Below are positions 25,597 to 34,024 of a stretch of DNA of 64,000 nucleotides, one piece after another (the stretch's first letter is position 1; each line of letters begins with the position of its first letter). Where the stretch lies: positions 62,001 to 126,000 of the forward strand of contig CAYHVK010000003.1 in assembly GCA_964360255.1 (NCBI GenBank), read 5' to 3'. The notes beneath the pieces are model-generated. The model was not told the origin of the DNA. It worked only from the letters and a program-made list of their open reading frames with translations, and ran no database searches. This DNA is from CAYHVK01 sp964360255 (GTDB taxonomy: Bacteria; Bdellovibrionota; Bdellovibrionia; Bdellovibrionales; UBA1609). A program made the position numbers and the translations under genes.

Positions 25597-27309
25597 TTAT
25601 GACGAACTCTTCTTCGTGGCCCACATTTCTATTTTTGAAATCATATTAGAAAAAACGACGGGCTTCGTTAAGACATCGTTCATGCCCGAATCCATACATC
25701 GCTTTTCATCGCCCATCATGGCACTGGCGGTGAAGGCAATAATGGGGACAGGTGGTTTGCCTTGAGTTTTTTCAAATTTTCGAATTTCTCTTGTGGCGTC
25801 GTAACCATCCATTCCAGGCATCTGACAATCCATAAAGATAATATCATAAGGGAATTGAGAAGCAGACTGAAGGGCCTCTTTGCCATCGGCAACACCATCG
25901 GCTTGACAGCCTAACTTGGTCAAAAATGAAATCGCAATTTTTTGATTGATCGTATTATCTTCTACAACGAGAACGCGTAAATTGAATTTATTTTTTGGAA
26001 TTTCATATGTTTTCGGAGTTTGAATTTCTGAGATATTGATTTTACCAAAAGGCAATTTAAGGGTGAACCAAAAAACAGAGCCTTGGCCTATCGTACTTTT
26101 CACGCCGATGGTTCCGTCCATCATTTCAGCAAGACGCTTTGAGATTGAGAGGCCCAGACCCGTCCCACCGTGTTTGCGGGATTCAGATCCATCGGCTTGC
26201 TCGAATTTTCCGAATATTTTATCAAGATCAGAGCTTCGAATGCCGGGGCCGGTGTCTCGGATTTCAAAATAGAATTCTGCACATTCATCAGTTCTGTTCT
26301 TCATCTCCACCGATATATCAACGCTTCCTTTTTCTGTGAATTTCATTGCATTTGAAAGAAGGTTGAGCAGAATCTGGCGAATACGACCCGGGTCGCCTAC
26401 GAGACTTTTTTCGAGATGAAAATGGGTTTTTGTGCTGAGTTTAATGTTTTTATGACGGGCGACAGGCGCAAACACTTCCGCCGCACCGAGAATGCAATCT
26501 TCAAGACTGAAATTGATATGATCAAATTTCATTTTTCCAGCTTCAATTTTAGAAAAGTCCAAGATGTCATTGATGATGGTCAGTAATGACTCGGCTGAAG
26601 TACGAATGGCTTTGGCGTAGTCCAGCTGTTCTTTATTAAGTGGTGTATCTAAGAGCAAGCCAGACATCCCAATCACACCATTCATAGGAGTTCGAATCTC
26701 ATGACTCATGGTCGCAAGAAATTCTGATTTTAATCGTGAGGCGCTAAGAGCCGCCTCTTTGGTTGTTTCAAGCTCTTTATTGACTTGAAGAAGCTGCTTA
26801 TTGGCCTCCTGAATCTCTTGGGCCCGGCGATAGATTTCAGCTTCCATTTGATCGCTCTTAGTTTTCAGATCTTCAGTTTGGGCAGAGGCGTTCTTCATGC
26901 GAATAAATTCCGTTACATCTTCAACTTGATGAATAATGCAATTCAGCTCGCCACTAGCGTCAAGAACTGGGGTATTGATCGGGCTCCAGTAACGAACTTC
27001 AAATTTTGTTTGTCCGGGAACTTGAATATCGTATTTCTGTACCGCCATCGTATCTGATTTTTTTGTGGCTAGTACACGCTCAAGAGAAGCGCGCAGATTA
27101 CTAGTGCCAGTGGCCCCTTTATCTTCTGGATTGTCAGGAAAGACATTGAAGATATGTCGACCCAGAACTTCGCTTCGTTCAATTAAAGTGGCTTTCGCGT
27201 AGGCATTGTTAACGGCTATGATTTCTAGCGCGGGATTGAGCACGAGGAATAGGGCCGGTGCGTTTTCGAAGAGGAGTTGGTAATCGGGGGTTTTATTCGC
27301 TTGAGACAT
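25597..27309 (-). CDS. hybrid histidine kinase: PAS-coiled coil-HisKA-HATPase-REC
   Basis: A soluble 570-aa kinase. PAS at 1-135 (YQLLFENAPALFLVLNPALEIIAVN), coiled coil to about 190, HisKA with H203 (ATMSHEIRTPMNG), HATPase with DTGPGIR and HGGTGLGLSIS, and a C-terminal receiver with phospho-acceptor D494 (FMDCQMPGMDG). The REC lacks an output domain, so phosphate must pass to a separate HPt; an orphan HPt is encoded at 46554. It is divergent from the 19-aa peptide gene. The 271 bp downstream hold nothing recognisable. Confidence 0.9.
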   Translation of the reverse strand: MSQANKTPDYQLLFENAPALFLVLNPALEIIAVNNAYAKATLIERSEVLGRHIFNVFPDNPEDKGATGTSNLRASLERVLATKKSDTMAVQKYDIQVPGQTKFEVRYWSPINTPVLDASGELNCIIHQVEDVTEFIRMKNASAQTEDLKTKSDQMEAEIYRRAQEIQEANKQLLQVNKELETTKEAALSASRLKSEFLATMSHEIRTPMNGVIGMSGLLLDTPLNKEQLDYAKAIRTSAESLLTIINDILDFSKIEAGKMKFDHINFSLEDCILGAAEVFAPVARHKNIKLSTKTHFHLEKSLVGDPGRIRQILLNLLSNAMKFTEKGSVDISVEMKNRTDECAEFYFEIRDTGPGIRSSDLDKIFGKFEQADGSESRKHGGTGLGLSISKRLAEMMDGTIGVKSTIGQGSVFWFTLKLPFGKINISEIQTPKTYEIPKNKFNLRVLVVEDNTINQKIAISFLTKLGCQADGVADGKEALQSASQFPYDIIFMDCQMPGMDGYDATREIRKFEKTQGKPPVPIIAFTASAMMGDEKRCMDSGMNDVLTKPVVFSNMISKIEMWATKKSSS

Positions 27310-27376
27310 TTGCGCCCTTTACGGAAATAATTAAAAATAGTTTACTATCTGAGTAGGTTCAGAAAAAGGAAAATAT

Positions 27377-27436
27377 ATGGGTCGAGGTGGCAAACGGCTG
27401 GGAATGGGCTGCGGCTATCCATGCCCTTGTCGCTAA
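27377..27436 (+). CDS. 19-residue Gly/Cys-rich peptide
   Basis: The frame MGRGGKRLGMGCGYPCPCR is preceded by AAAAGGA at suitable spacing and followed 3 nt later by an intrinsic terminator, so it has the layout of a complete mini-gene. Three Cys in CGYPCPC could bind metal or form disulfides. It is divergent from the hybrid kinase gene. No known family is recognised; translation is unproven. Confidence 0.45.
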   Translation: MGRGGKRLGMGCGYPCPCR

Positions 27437-27439
27437 AAT

Positions 27440-27470
27440 AATAAAGCCACCTCTCGGCGGCTTTATTTAT
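27440..27470 (+). terminator. terminator after the 19-aa peptide ORF
   Basis: AATAAAGCCACC (27440-27451) pairs with GGCGGCTTTATT (27456-27467), one A-C mismatch, TCTC loop, then T-rich sequence. It could also serve the tRNA transcript on the other strand. Confidence 0.75.
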
Positions 27471-27481
27471 TGTGTGTAATT

Positions 27482-27557
27482 TGGCGTCCCCTGGGGAATT
27501 CGAATCCCCGTCTTCTCCGTGAAAGGGAGATGTCCTAGGCCTCTAGACGAAGGGGAC
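27482..27557 (-). tRNA. tRNA-Glu (UUC)
   Basis: A 76-nt cloverleaf on the minus strand with acceptor GTCCCCT/AGGGGAC, anticodon loop CTTTCAC giving anticodon TTC, T-loop GATTCGAATTC and an encoded CCA end. Confidence 0.96.
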
Positions 27558-27573
27558 ACAGGTAAGAAGAAAT

Positions 27574-27649
27574 TGGTGATCCGCGATGGACTTGAACCAT
27601 CGACCCTCTCATTAAAAGTGAGATGCTCTACCGACTGAGCTAGCGGATC
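27574..27649 (-). tRNA. tRNA-Lys (UUU)
   Basis: A 76-nt minus-strand cloverleaf with acceptor GATCCGC/GCGGATC, anticodon loop CTTTTAA giving TTT, T-loop GGTTCAAGTCC and encoded CCA. It lies 16 nt upstream of tRNA-Glu, and the two are probably cotranscribed. Confidence 0.96.
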
Positions 27650-27770
27650 AATTCTCTTAAGGGGCACAATTTGTTGGAAAGCACCCCTAATGTCAACAAT
27701 TTAGCGAGCTCTAAACAGAAGATTTTTTTGAAGTTTATATGAATAAAAGAAAAGTAGATGTGCTGAAATT

Positions 27771-27802
27771 TTAGGCATTTAGCTTTAAAAGCCAATGCCT
27801 AA
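27771..27802 (-). terminator. probable purA terminator
   Basis: TTAGGCATT and AATGCCTAA form a 9-bp perfect stem with an inner GCTTT/AAAGC pairing, about 60 bp beyond the purA stop. On the minus strand it is followed by AAATTTC. Confidence 0.6.
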
Positions 27803-27860
27803 TGTGTCCGGGATTTGGTTGCTACGCAACGACTTCGTCAGCGAAAGGGAACCAGGTACC

Positions 27861-29156
27861 CTAAGTGAACAGCGGCTTTAGCCATAGTGTTTGCTCGCGG
27901 CCGGGGCCTACAGAGACAACGTCAATAGGGGTGGCCAGTTCAGAGCCTATGAACTGGATATAATCTTGCGCGTTTCGCGGTAGATCTTTCACGTTTTTCA
28001 CATTTGTGATGTCTTCTGACCAGCCATTCACAGTTTCATAGATGGGCTTAGCGCGTTCAAGATCACCCGGTGAAACCGGATAATCCTTAATAGTTTGGCC
28101 ATCTAATTCATAAGCTGTGCAGATTTTGATCTCTTTAAGTCCGCTCAAAACATCGAGTTTCATCAAAGAAATTGAATTAATGCCGTTAATTCTGAAAGCA
28201 TAGCGAAGAGCTACGAGATCTAACCAACCGCAACGACGCGGGCGACCTGTTGTGGCGCCGAACTCTTTGCCGGTCGCACGTAAAGTTTCACCGACTTCAT
28301 CATTCAGCTCAGTCGGGAACGGGCCCGAACCTACGCGAGTTGTATAAGCCTTTGTAATACCTATAACTTTATCCATAACTGTAGGGCCAACACCTGTGCC
28401 GACACACGCAGAGCCAGCCAAAGTCGATGATGAAGTTACAAATGGGTATGTGCCATGAAGAAGATCTAAGAGAGTTCCTTGAGCGCCTTCAAAGAGAACT
28501 TTTTTATTATTCTTTAGCGCCTTATGAACGATCAAAGAGGTATCGCGGCAGCGGAATGGAGCGAGTTTCTCAGCATACTTCTGAGCAGCGGCAAGAACAT
28601 CATCAATTTTAACCGCTGGTTGATTGTACATTTTCTCAAGCAGAAAGTTTTTCTCTTTTAAAGAAGACTCAAGCTTTGCTTTCAAAGTATCGCGATTAAA
28701 AATATCACCGAAGAGAATGGCTTTGCGAGAAGCGCGATCTTCATAAGCCGGGCCAATCCCTTTACCAGTTGTGCCGATTTTTTCTAAACCCGCTACGCGC
28801 TCGCGAGCTTGGTCAAGTAGGCGATGATAAGAAAGAAGAACTGTCGCCGAATCAGAAATTAATAACTGCTCCGGATTTTTTAGAAGGCCATTCACTTGAA
28901 GAGCTTCGATTTCTTCAGCCACTTTTTCAATATCTAAAACAACACCAGCACCGATGATGCAAGTTGTGTTGGGATGTAAAACGCCAGACGGAACTAAGTG
29001 AAGGACTGTTTTTACGCCACCAACAACGAGTGTGTGGCCTGCATTTGCTCCACCTTGATAGCGAACTACGTAATCTGCTTGTGATGAAAATACATCGACA
29101 ACTTTGCCTTTGCCTTCATCGCCCCACTGCGAACCAACAACAATAATTCCGGCCAT
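27861..29156 (-). CDS. purA: adenylosuccinate synthetase
   Basis: The enzyme makes adenylosuccinate from IMP, aspartate and GTP, the first committed step to AMP. It has the N-terminal GSQWGDEGKGKVVD loop with the catalytic Asp, GGANAGHT, the switch-type TTGKGIGPAYEDR and the C-terminal TTGRPRRCGWLD segment. Its length of 431 aa is normal. GAGGT precedes the ATG. Confidence 0.97.
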   Translation of the reverse strand: MAGIIVVGSQWGDEGKGKVVDVFSSQADYVVRYQGGANAGHTLVVGGVKTVLHLVPSGVLHPNTTCIIGAGVVLDIEKVAEEIEALQVNGLLKNPEQLLISDSATVLLSYHRLLDQARERVAGLEKIGTTGKGIGPAYEDRASRKAILFGDIFNRDTLKAKLESSLKEKNFLLEKMYNQPAVKIDDVLAAAQKYAEKLAPFRCRDTSLIVHKALKNNKKVLFEGAQGTLLDLLHGTYPFVTSSSTLAGSACVGTGVGPTVMDKVIGITKAYTTRVGSGPFPTELNDEVGETLRATGKEFGATTGRPRRCGWLDLVALRYAFRINGINSISLMKLDVLSGLKEIKICTAYELDGQTIKDYPVSPGDLERAKPIYETVNGWSEDITNVKNVKDLPRNAQDYIQFIGSELATPIDVVSVGPGREQTLWLKPLFT

Positions 29157-29272
29157 ATTTTACCTCGAGAATGATCTTTTAGAAAAATCGAAAAACCATG
29201 ATGTCGGGAGGGGCTTTGAGAGGCAAGGGGTATTGTTCAGCGTCGATCAGATTACGTCTTTTAAAGCCCTCT

Positions 29273-30235
29273 TTAAATCAATTGTCGGGCCCATTCCGCT
29301 TCGGGAGGGATGCTAAAAGAGCACTTCTGATTTGTCATAAACTCCTGAACGCGGCGAAAACCCATTTCAGAGCCAGCTTTGAGGGCCTCTTCGGTATAGG
29401 CTCCAACGTGAGGAGTCATTATAACGTTCTGAAGTTTGAAAAGATTTGAGTCTTTAGCTAAGGGCTCAGTCTCAAAAACATCAAGGGCGGCCGCGGCCAC
29501 TTCGCCTTGTTCTAGAGCTTGAATCAGTTCGCATTCGCTAATCACAGCTCCGCGAGAAGTATTAATAATATTCACGTGATCGGGCATGAGTTCGATAGTC
29601 GACCTACGAATAATATGATGAGTTTCTTTCGTTAACGGAACATGCAGCGATAAAAAATCAGACTGCACAAAGAGTTCAGTTAAACCTAAGCGCTCAACGC
29701 CCAAACTTTTAAAGGCCTCTTCTTTTTGATAGGGATCAAAAGCAGCCACATGCAGTCCAAATGGTTTTGCCATTTGAGCCACCATCTGACCGACGCGGCC
29801 GAAACCTAACAGTCCTAAATGCTGACCAGCCAATTCTCGCGAAGGTCCGATTGAATCTTTCCAGTTCTTTTTGCGAACGGTGTCTGTGATAACGCCATAC
29901 TGTCTTGAAAGAGCGAGCAAGAACATCATTGTGAGTTCAGCTGCACTTCTCGTATTGGCTTCTGGAGTGTGCACGACATTCACGTTCGCTGGAATATCTT
30001 TGATTTTAATATGATCAAAGCCAGCCGTAGCGCTTACAATCAGTTTTACATCTTTTGCATCTTTAAAAAATTTTTCATCCACCAAAGTGCGACTGCGAAT
30101 CATAACGATATCTTGCCCGGCAAGTTCAGCAGGAGAGGGTTGAAATGACGAGGCCCATTTTGTTTTGCAGCCGAGTTCAGTTTCAAGGCGAGACGCCATT
30201 TCTTTTGAATAACGATCAACAATTAAAATATTCAT
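29273..30235 (-). CDS. D-2-hydroxyacid dehydrogenase, short SerA-like
   Basis: An NAD-dependent dehydrogenase of about 320 aa: substrate domain, then Rossmann GLLGFGRVGQMVAQ, active-site Arg in NTSRGAVISE, Glu in DVFETEPL and His in TPHVGAYT. There is no ACT domain, so it matches the short type of 3-phosphoglycerate dehydrogenase. The ATG at 30235 (MNILIVDRYS) is preferred to an upstream start at 30337. It lies downstream of a class V aminotransferase gene; together they could supply the first two steps of serine synthesis. Glyoxylate or hydroxypyruvate reductase is an alternative. Confidence 0.82.
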   Translation of the reverse strand: MNILIVDRYSKEMASRLETELGCKTKWASSFQPSPAELAGQDIVMIRSRTLVDEKFFKDAKDVKLIVSATAGFDHIKIKDIPANVNVVHTPEANTRSAAELTMMFLLALSRQYGVITDTVRKKNWKDSIGPSRELAGQHLGLLGFGRVGQMVAQMAKPFGLHVAAFDPYQKEEAFKSLGVERLGLTELFVQSDFLSLHVPLTKETHHIIRRSTIELMPDHVNIINTSRGAVISECELIQALEQGEVAAAALDVFETEPLAKDSNLFKLQNVIMTPHVGAYTEEALKAGSEMGFRRVQEFMTNQKCSFSIPPEAEWARQLI

Positions 30236-30287
30236 TCGTAGATTTATTTCCTGCGCGCAAAGTAGCATACGGACCGATAAAAACCAA

Positions 30288-30382
30288 CTTGCCCAACTGA
30301 GCAAAATCAGGCTTAGCGAAAATATAGTGGATTTCAAGTCAGCTCAATTCGCCGAGAAAAGCTTTTTGCTCAGCTCGGCAAC
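30288..30382. repeat. 95-bp palindromic repeat element, copy 1
   Basis: Imperfect terminal inverted repeats (CTTGCCCAACTGAGCAAAA at left; TTTTTGCTCAGCTCGGCAAC at right) enclose about 55 bp with a core GGATTTCAA at offset 41. A second element with the same ends, length and core offset lies at 40165-40260. The copy sits in the 215 bp between the serA-like and aminotransferase genes. Confidence 0.75.
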
Positions 30383-30450
30383 ATATACTTTGGCGGTATT
30401 TATGAGCAGGTCCGCGACCGAGGTTCAACTGAGGCGGAGAAGTTCGAGGG

Positions 30451-31617
30451 CTAAAGGCTAAGCTGGGTTTTAACAAAAGCAGCGATTTCAGCCACTTTCT
30501 GCTCGGTAACAGGCACCCCGAGATCACGCAAAGTAAGGGCTAAACACTCAAAAGTCGCAACCATATCGTCGTCAGTAATATAGCCCAAGTGACCGATGCG
30601 AATAATCTTACCTTTAAGCTGATCTTGACCGCCCATAACGGTGATATTGTATTCACTCTCTAAGTGATCACGAATTTTAGCGCCATCCACTCCGGCAGGA
30701 GTGAGAAGTGCTGTCACAGAGTTCGCCGGGGATTTTGAGTAAACTTTAAAGCCTAATTTTTCACCAGCTAAGCGAGTCACTTCAGCGAGTTTTTTAGAGC
30801 GAGCGATTGTTTTCTCTAGATTTGTATCTATTAATTCATCAAGAACCACATCAAGTGCGCGAATTAAAGGCACAACCGAGCTGAAATGGGTTTCGCCCTT
30901 TTCAAGAGATTTTTTCTCGCCGCGCAGATCAAAATAAAAACCGGGATTTTTAACACCAGCATTGGCCTGCCAAGCTTTCTTAGAGAGACTGATAAAAGAG
31001 AGGCCGGTCGGAAGCATAAAAGCTTTTTGCGAGCCGCTGACAATCACATCAAGGCCCCATTCATCCATTTTTAAGGGCATGGCGGCAATACCAGTAATGG
31101 CGTCAACCATAAAAAGCATCTGAGGGTACTCACGAACTAAGCTCGCAATTTCTTGAATAGGATGAGACGTCGCCGTCGAAGTTTCGCAAGCCTGGCAAAG
31201 TACCGCGCGAATATCAGGACTCTTTTGCAAGAGAGCCTGAACCTCTTTTGGATTCACAGGTTCGCCCCATGGAGCATTAATCTCTAAAACTTCGCAGCCA
31301 TGACGACGAGCCATATCACGCCAACGTTCGCCAAACTTTCCTGACACCAGAGCCAGAACTTTGTCGCCCGCGTTCAAAGTATTGACGATAGCTGATTCCA
31401 TAGCGCCAGAACCTGTCGCTGCGTGCATATAGACAGATTCATTTGTCAAAAAAGTTTTTTTTAATTTAGCAGAAACACTTTTCAGCACTTTCTCAAACTC
31501 GGGAGTGCGGTGGTGAATCATAGGCTGGGCCAATATTTCGCGAACCTCCGGAGAGAGCGGTACAGGGCCGGGAGTCATTAAGCGATAAGGTCGATTCTTT
31601 GCTAAATTCATTTTCAT
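30451..31617 (-). CDS. class V aminotransferase (alanine/serine-glyoxylate or phosphoserine type)
   Basis: A 388-aa PLP enzyme of the alanine-glyoxylate aminotransferase group: LMTPGPVPLSPEV start, VDAITGIAAMPL with the PLP Asp, SGSQKAFMLPTGLSF with the Schiff-base Lys, and C-terminal IRIGHLGYITDDD. Enzymes of this group serve as phosphoserine aminotransferase in some bacteria lacking SerC. The next gene is SerA-like, supporting that idea. It is divergent from lptE across 41 bp. Confidence 0.88.
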   Translation of the reverse strand: MKMNLAKNRPYRLMTPGPVPLSPEVREILAQPMIHHRTPEFEKVLKSVSAKLKKTFLTNESVYMHAATGSGAMESAIVNTLNAGDKVLALVSGKFGERWRDMARRHGCEVLEINAPWGEPVNPKEVQALLQKSPDIRAVLCQACETSTATSHPIQEIASLVREYPQMLFMVDAITGIAAMPLKMDEWGLDVIVSGSQKAFMLPTGLSFISLSKKAWQANAGVKNPGFYFDLRGEKKSLEKGETHFSSVVPLIRALDVVLDELIDTNLEKTIARSKKLAEVTRLAGEKLGFKVYSKSPANSVTALLTPAGVDGAKIRDHLESEYNITVMGGQDQLKGKIIRIGHLGYITDDDMVATFECLALTLRDLGVPVTEQKVAEIAAFVKTQLSL

Positions 31618-31658
31618 TTTTTATAGCCGAAATTCATCTGCCATGCTAGCGTTGGGCT

Positions 31659-32261
31659 GTGAATCAAACCCTAAAAAATACGATATTAGCGCTATTTATA
31701 GTTTTTCAGTCCTTTGGGTTGATATCGTGTGCCTATCAATGGGGTTACAAGCAAAAAGGTCTGCCCGGCGGTTACACTGAAGTGGCTGTGCCGATGTTTA
31801 AAAACAAAACCGATCTGGTTGGCATTGAGGCTAAATTTACCAACGTTTTGATTCATGAATTCAGCCGCTCAAAAGTATCAAAGCTCGTTGCAAAACAAAG
31901 CGCACCGGTCTTTATCGAAGGCGAAATAGTATCCCTTGAGTTCGTTCATGATGCTCAGCTCGATGCTTCAAAAGATGATGAAAACCCAGCGAACAATGAT
32001 CTTCCTAAAAACACGGTTTTAACTTCTGTTTATCGTGCTATTGTAAATGTAAACGTAAAATTAATCCGTACAGTCGACCAAAGAGTTCTTTGGACTGGCG
32101 GTTTTAAAAATGAGCGTGTTTACATTGCTCCACAAGTGAAAACGCCTGGGGCGAACACAGTGAATCCACTTTATAACCACTCAGCTGAAGTTGAGGTGGT
32201 TGAGCTTTTGGCCGAAGATATGATGGTTGAAGCTCATGACCGTATGATTGAGAGTTTTTAA
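31659..32261 (+). CDS. lptE: LPS-assembly lipoprotein LptE-like
   Basis: A 200-aa lipoprotein with lipobox LISC (Cys24), followed by YQWGYKQKGLPGGYTEVAVPMFKNKT, the usual LptE/secreted-rare-lipoprotein-B beginning (short Tyr/Gly-rich stretch, then VAVPxFxNKT). LptE plugs the LptD barrel that delivers LPS to the outer membrane. The start is a GTG. Its position directly before holA matches the lptE-holA order of many proteobacteria. Confidence 0.85.
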   Translation: MNQTLKNTILALFIVFQSFGLISCAYQWGYKQKGLPGGYTEVAVPMFKNKTDLVGIEAKFTNVLIHEFSRSKVSKLVAKQSAPVFIEGEIVSLEFVHDAQLDASKDDENPANNDLPKNTVLTSVYRAIVNVNVKLIRTVDQRVLWTGGFKNERVYIAPQVKTPGANTVNPLYNHSAEVEVVELLAEDMMVEAHDRMIESF

Positions 32262-32262
32262 A

Positions 32263-33258
32263 GTGAAAGAAATTGACCTAAGAACACTTCAGCTCGGATT
32301 AGATAAAAAAGGCGCAAAGCCCCTTTATCTAATTTATGGCGAAGAGCTTTTCTTGGTCGATGAAGCTTTAAAGGCCATCAAAGCTCGCGTTCTCAATGAA
32401 AACGCGAAAGATTTTAACTACGACAGCTTTTATGCTCCTGAAGTTTCACCGGCACAAGTTCGTGATGCGGTTGAAATGCTTCCGGTTATGACCGAGCAAC
32501 GCCTAGTTATTTATCGCAATGTAGATGCTCTTAAAGAGGACGCCTGGCAGAATCTATTGCCGGTCATCGAAAACCCGGTAGATTCTTGCTGCCTTGTTTT
32601 AGTGGCTCATAAAATTGATAAGCGCAAAAAGATTTTTAAAGCGATTTTTGAGCACGGCGTGGCTGTTGAACTCAAGAAACCTTTTGAAAACCAAGTTTCT
32701 ACTTGGGTCGATTATATTGCTTCAATGAACAGTATTAAGCTCACGGCTGAAGCCATTTCAATTTTGCAACAGCTCGTAGGTACAAATCTCAGCGAGATCC
32801 AAAACGAAATTCAAAAGATCAGATCCTCTTCAAATGCTAAAAAAGTTTTTGATGTAGATGATGTGCTTGGTACCGTTTCTCGCTCGCGTATTGAAAGTGT
32901 TTTCAATCTGACTGATGCTATTTCTCGCCGTGATCGTGGTGCAGCTTTACTCTGTCTTGCCAATCTTCTTGAGAACGGTCAGAACGAAAGCGGTATTGTG
33001 AGTTTAATTCTTCGTCAGATGCGTATTCTTTCGCAAGTACGAACGGGCGTGCGCGAAGGTCTTTCATCAAATCGCCTTAGCCAAAAAATCGGTGTGCCTG
33101 AATTTTTTATGAAGCAGTACGTTTCACAAAGCCGCAATTGGGACGATTACAAAATCAACAACACCATCCGCGCTCTTCATGAGACAGATAAGGCTCTTAA
33201 ATCTTCACCTATCTCATCTCACATCTGGCTCGAAAACTTCATCGTTAAGACCTGCTAG
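32263..33258 (+). CDS. holA: DNA polymerase III delta subunit
   Basis: The clamp-loader delta subunit opens the sliding clamp. PLYLIYGEELFLVDEALKAIK at the N-terminus, EKK-type KIDKRKKIFKAI and the C-terminal ISRRDRGAALLCLANLLENG are characteristic. The GTG at 32263, just after the lptE stop and behind GAGAG, is preferred to a TTG at 32248 inside lptE. Length about 331 aa is normal. Confidence 0.92.
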   Translation: MKEIDLRTLQLGLDKKGAKPLYLIYGEELFLVDEALKAIKARVLNENAKDFNYDSFYAPEVSPAQVRDAVEMLPVMTEQRLVIYRNVDALKEDAWQNLLPVIENPVDSCCLVLVAHKIDKRKKIFKAIFEHGVAVELKKPFENQVSTWVDYIASMNSIKLTAEAISILQQLVGTNLSEIQNEIQKIRSSSNAKKVFDVDDVLGTVSRSRIESVFNLTDAISRRDRGAALLCLANLLENGQNESGIVSLILRQMRILSQVRTGVREGLSSNRLSQKIGVPEFFMKQYVSQSRNWDDYKINNTIRALHETDKALKSSPISSHIWLENFIVKTC

Positions 33259-33321
33259 ACTCAGGTCCAGCAACCTCAACCTTAGGGCAAATTTTGCCGA
33301 TACCTAGGTCAGAGGTTTCAA

Positions 33322-33666
33322 GTGGGTTTGCCAAATAAAAGAAGAGTTCCGCGTCGCGAGCTAAATGCTCGCGTCGGCGTTCTTTTAGGCGGTAAATACA
33401 AAATGGCGCGCGCTCATGAAATCGGTGAGGGCGGAATGCTCCTCAGCTGTGAAGAGCCTATGAAAAAAGATGATCGTTTGGTCGTGACCTTTAGGGTTCC
33501 CGAAATACTTTCTGGAGTCATACTCGCGACAGTCATTTACGTAACAGAAGATGGCCTATACGGCTTGAATTTCGATAAGATTGAATTCGATTTGAAAAGA
33601 AAAATCAGAAACTATGTGGCCTCAAGCACCGCTACCCAGAAGAGAAGCGGCACCGACGGCCAGTGA
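33322..33666 (+). CDS. PilZ-domain protein
   Basis: A 114-aa single PilZ domain. It has the RxxxR-like segment (KRRVPRRELNARV) and the second motif AHEIGEGGMLL in place of the classical [DN]xSxxG, so c-di-GMP binding may be weakened. The start is GTG with AGAGG upstream. It lies 63 bp after holA and converges with rpsT. Confidence 0.78.
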   Translation: MGLPNKRRVPRRELNARVGVLLGGKYKMARAHEIGEGGMLLSCEEPMKKDDRLVVTFRVPEILSGVILATVIYVTEDGLYGLNFDKIEFDLKRKIRNYVASSTATQKRSGTDGQ

Positions 33667-33669
33667 CAA

Positions 33670-33969
33670 TTACTTACTAGCTACAGCTGCAACTTGTTTA
33701 GAAAGACGGCCTACACGGCGAGCGGCTCTCTTAACATGAACTACGCCTTTTTGAGCAGCGCGGTCGACTGTTGACATGAAAGCTTTGAGAGCTTCTTTAG
33801 CGTCATCAGATTTGCCAGATTTAATAGCGGCAAGAACCTTTTTTTCAAAAGTCTTAACTTGGTTTTTAGTGCTCGTGTTACGTGCAGTTCTTTTGATTGT
33901 TTGACGAGCGCGTTTTACAGCAGATGCGTGACGTGCACTTTTCGTTTTTTTAGCGGCTTCAGTTGCCAA
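33670..33969 (-). CDS. rpsT: 30S ribosomal protein S20
   Basis: A basic helical protein of 99 aa starting ATEAAKKTKSARHASAVKRARQ, with RTARNTSTKNQVKTFEKKV in the middle, as in S20. The start codon is TTG behind a strong GGAGG. E. coli rpsT also starts with UUG and is autoregulated at translation, so the weak start is likely real and regulatory here too. It is divergent from murJ. Confidence 0.96.
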   Translation of the reverse strand: MATEAAKKTKSARHASAVKRARQTIKRTARNTSTKNQVKTFEKKVLAAIKSGKSDDAKEALKAFMSTVDRAAQKGVVHVKRAARRVGRLSKQVAAVASK

Positions 33970-34024
33970 GGTTATCCTCCAATGGAATACTTATTAATGC
34001 GACCCGACGTAGTTACCATAAAAA

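Noticed and set aside
25559..25765. 68-aa ORF antisense to the hybrid kinase
   Set aside because: Reverse frame of the receiver domain; no ribosome-binding site.
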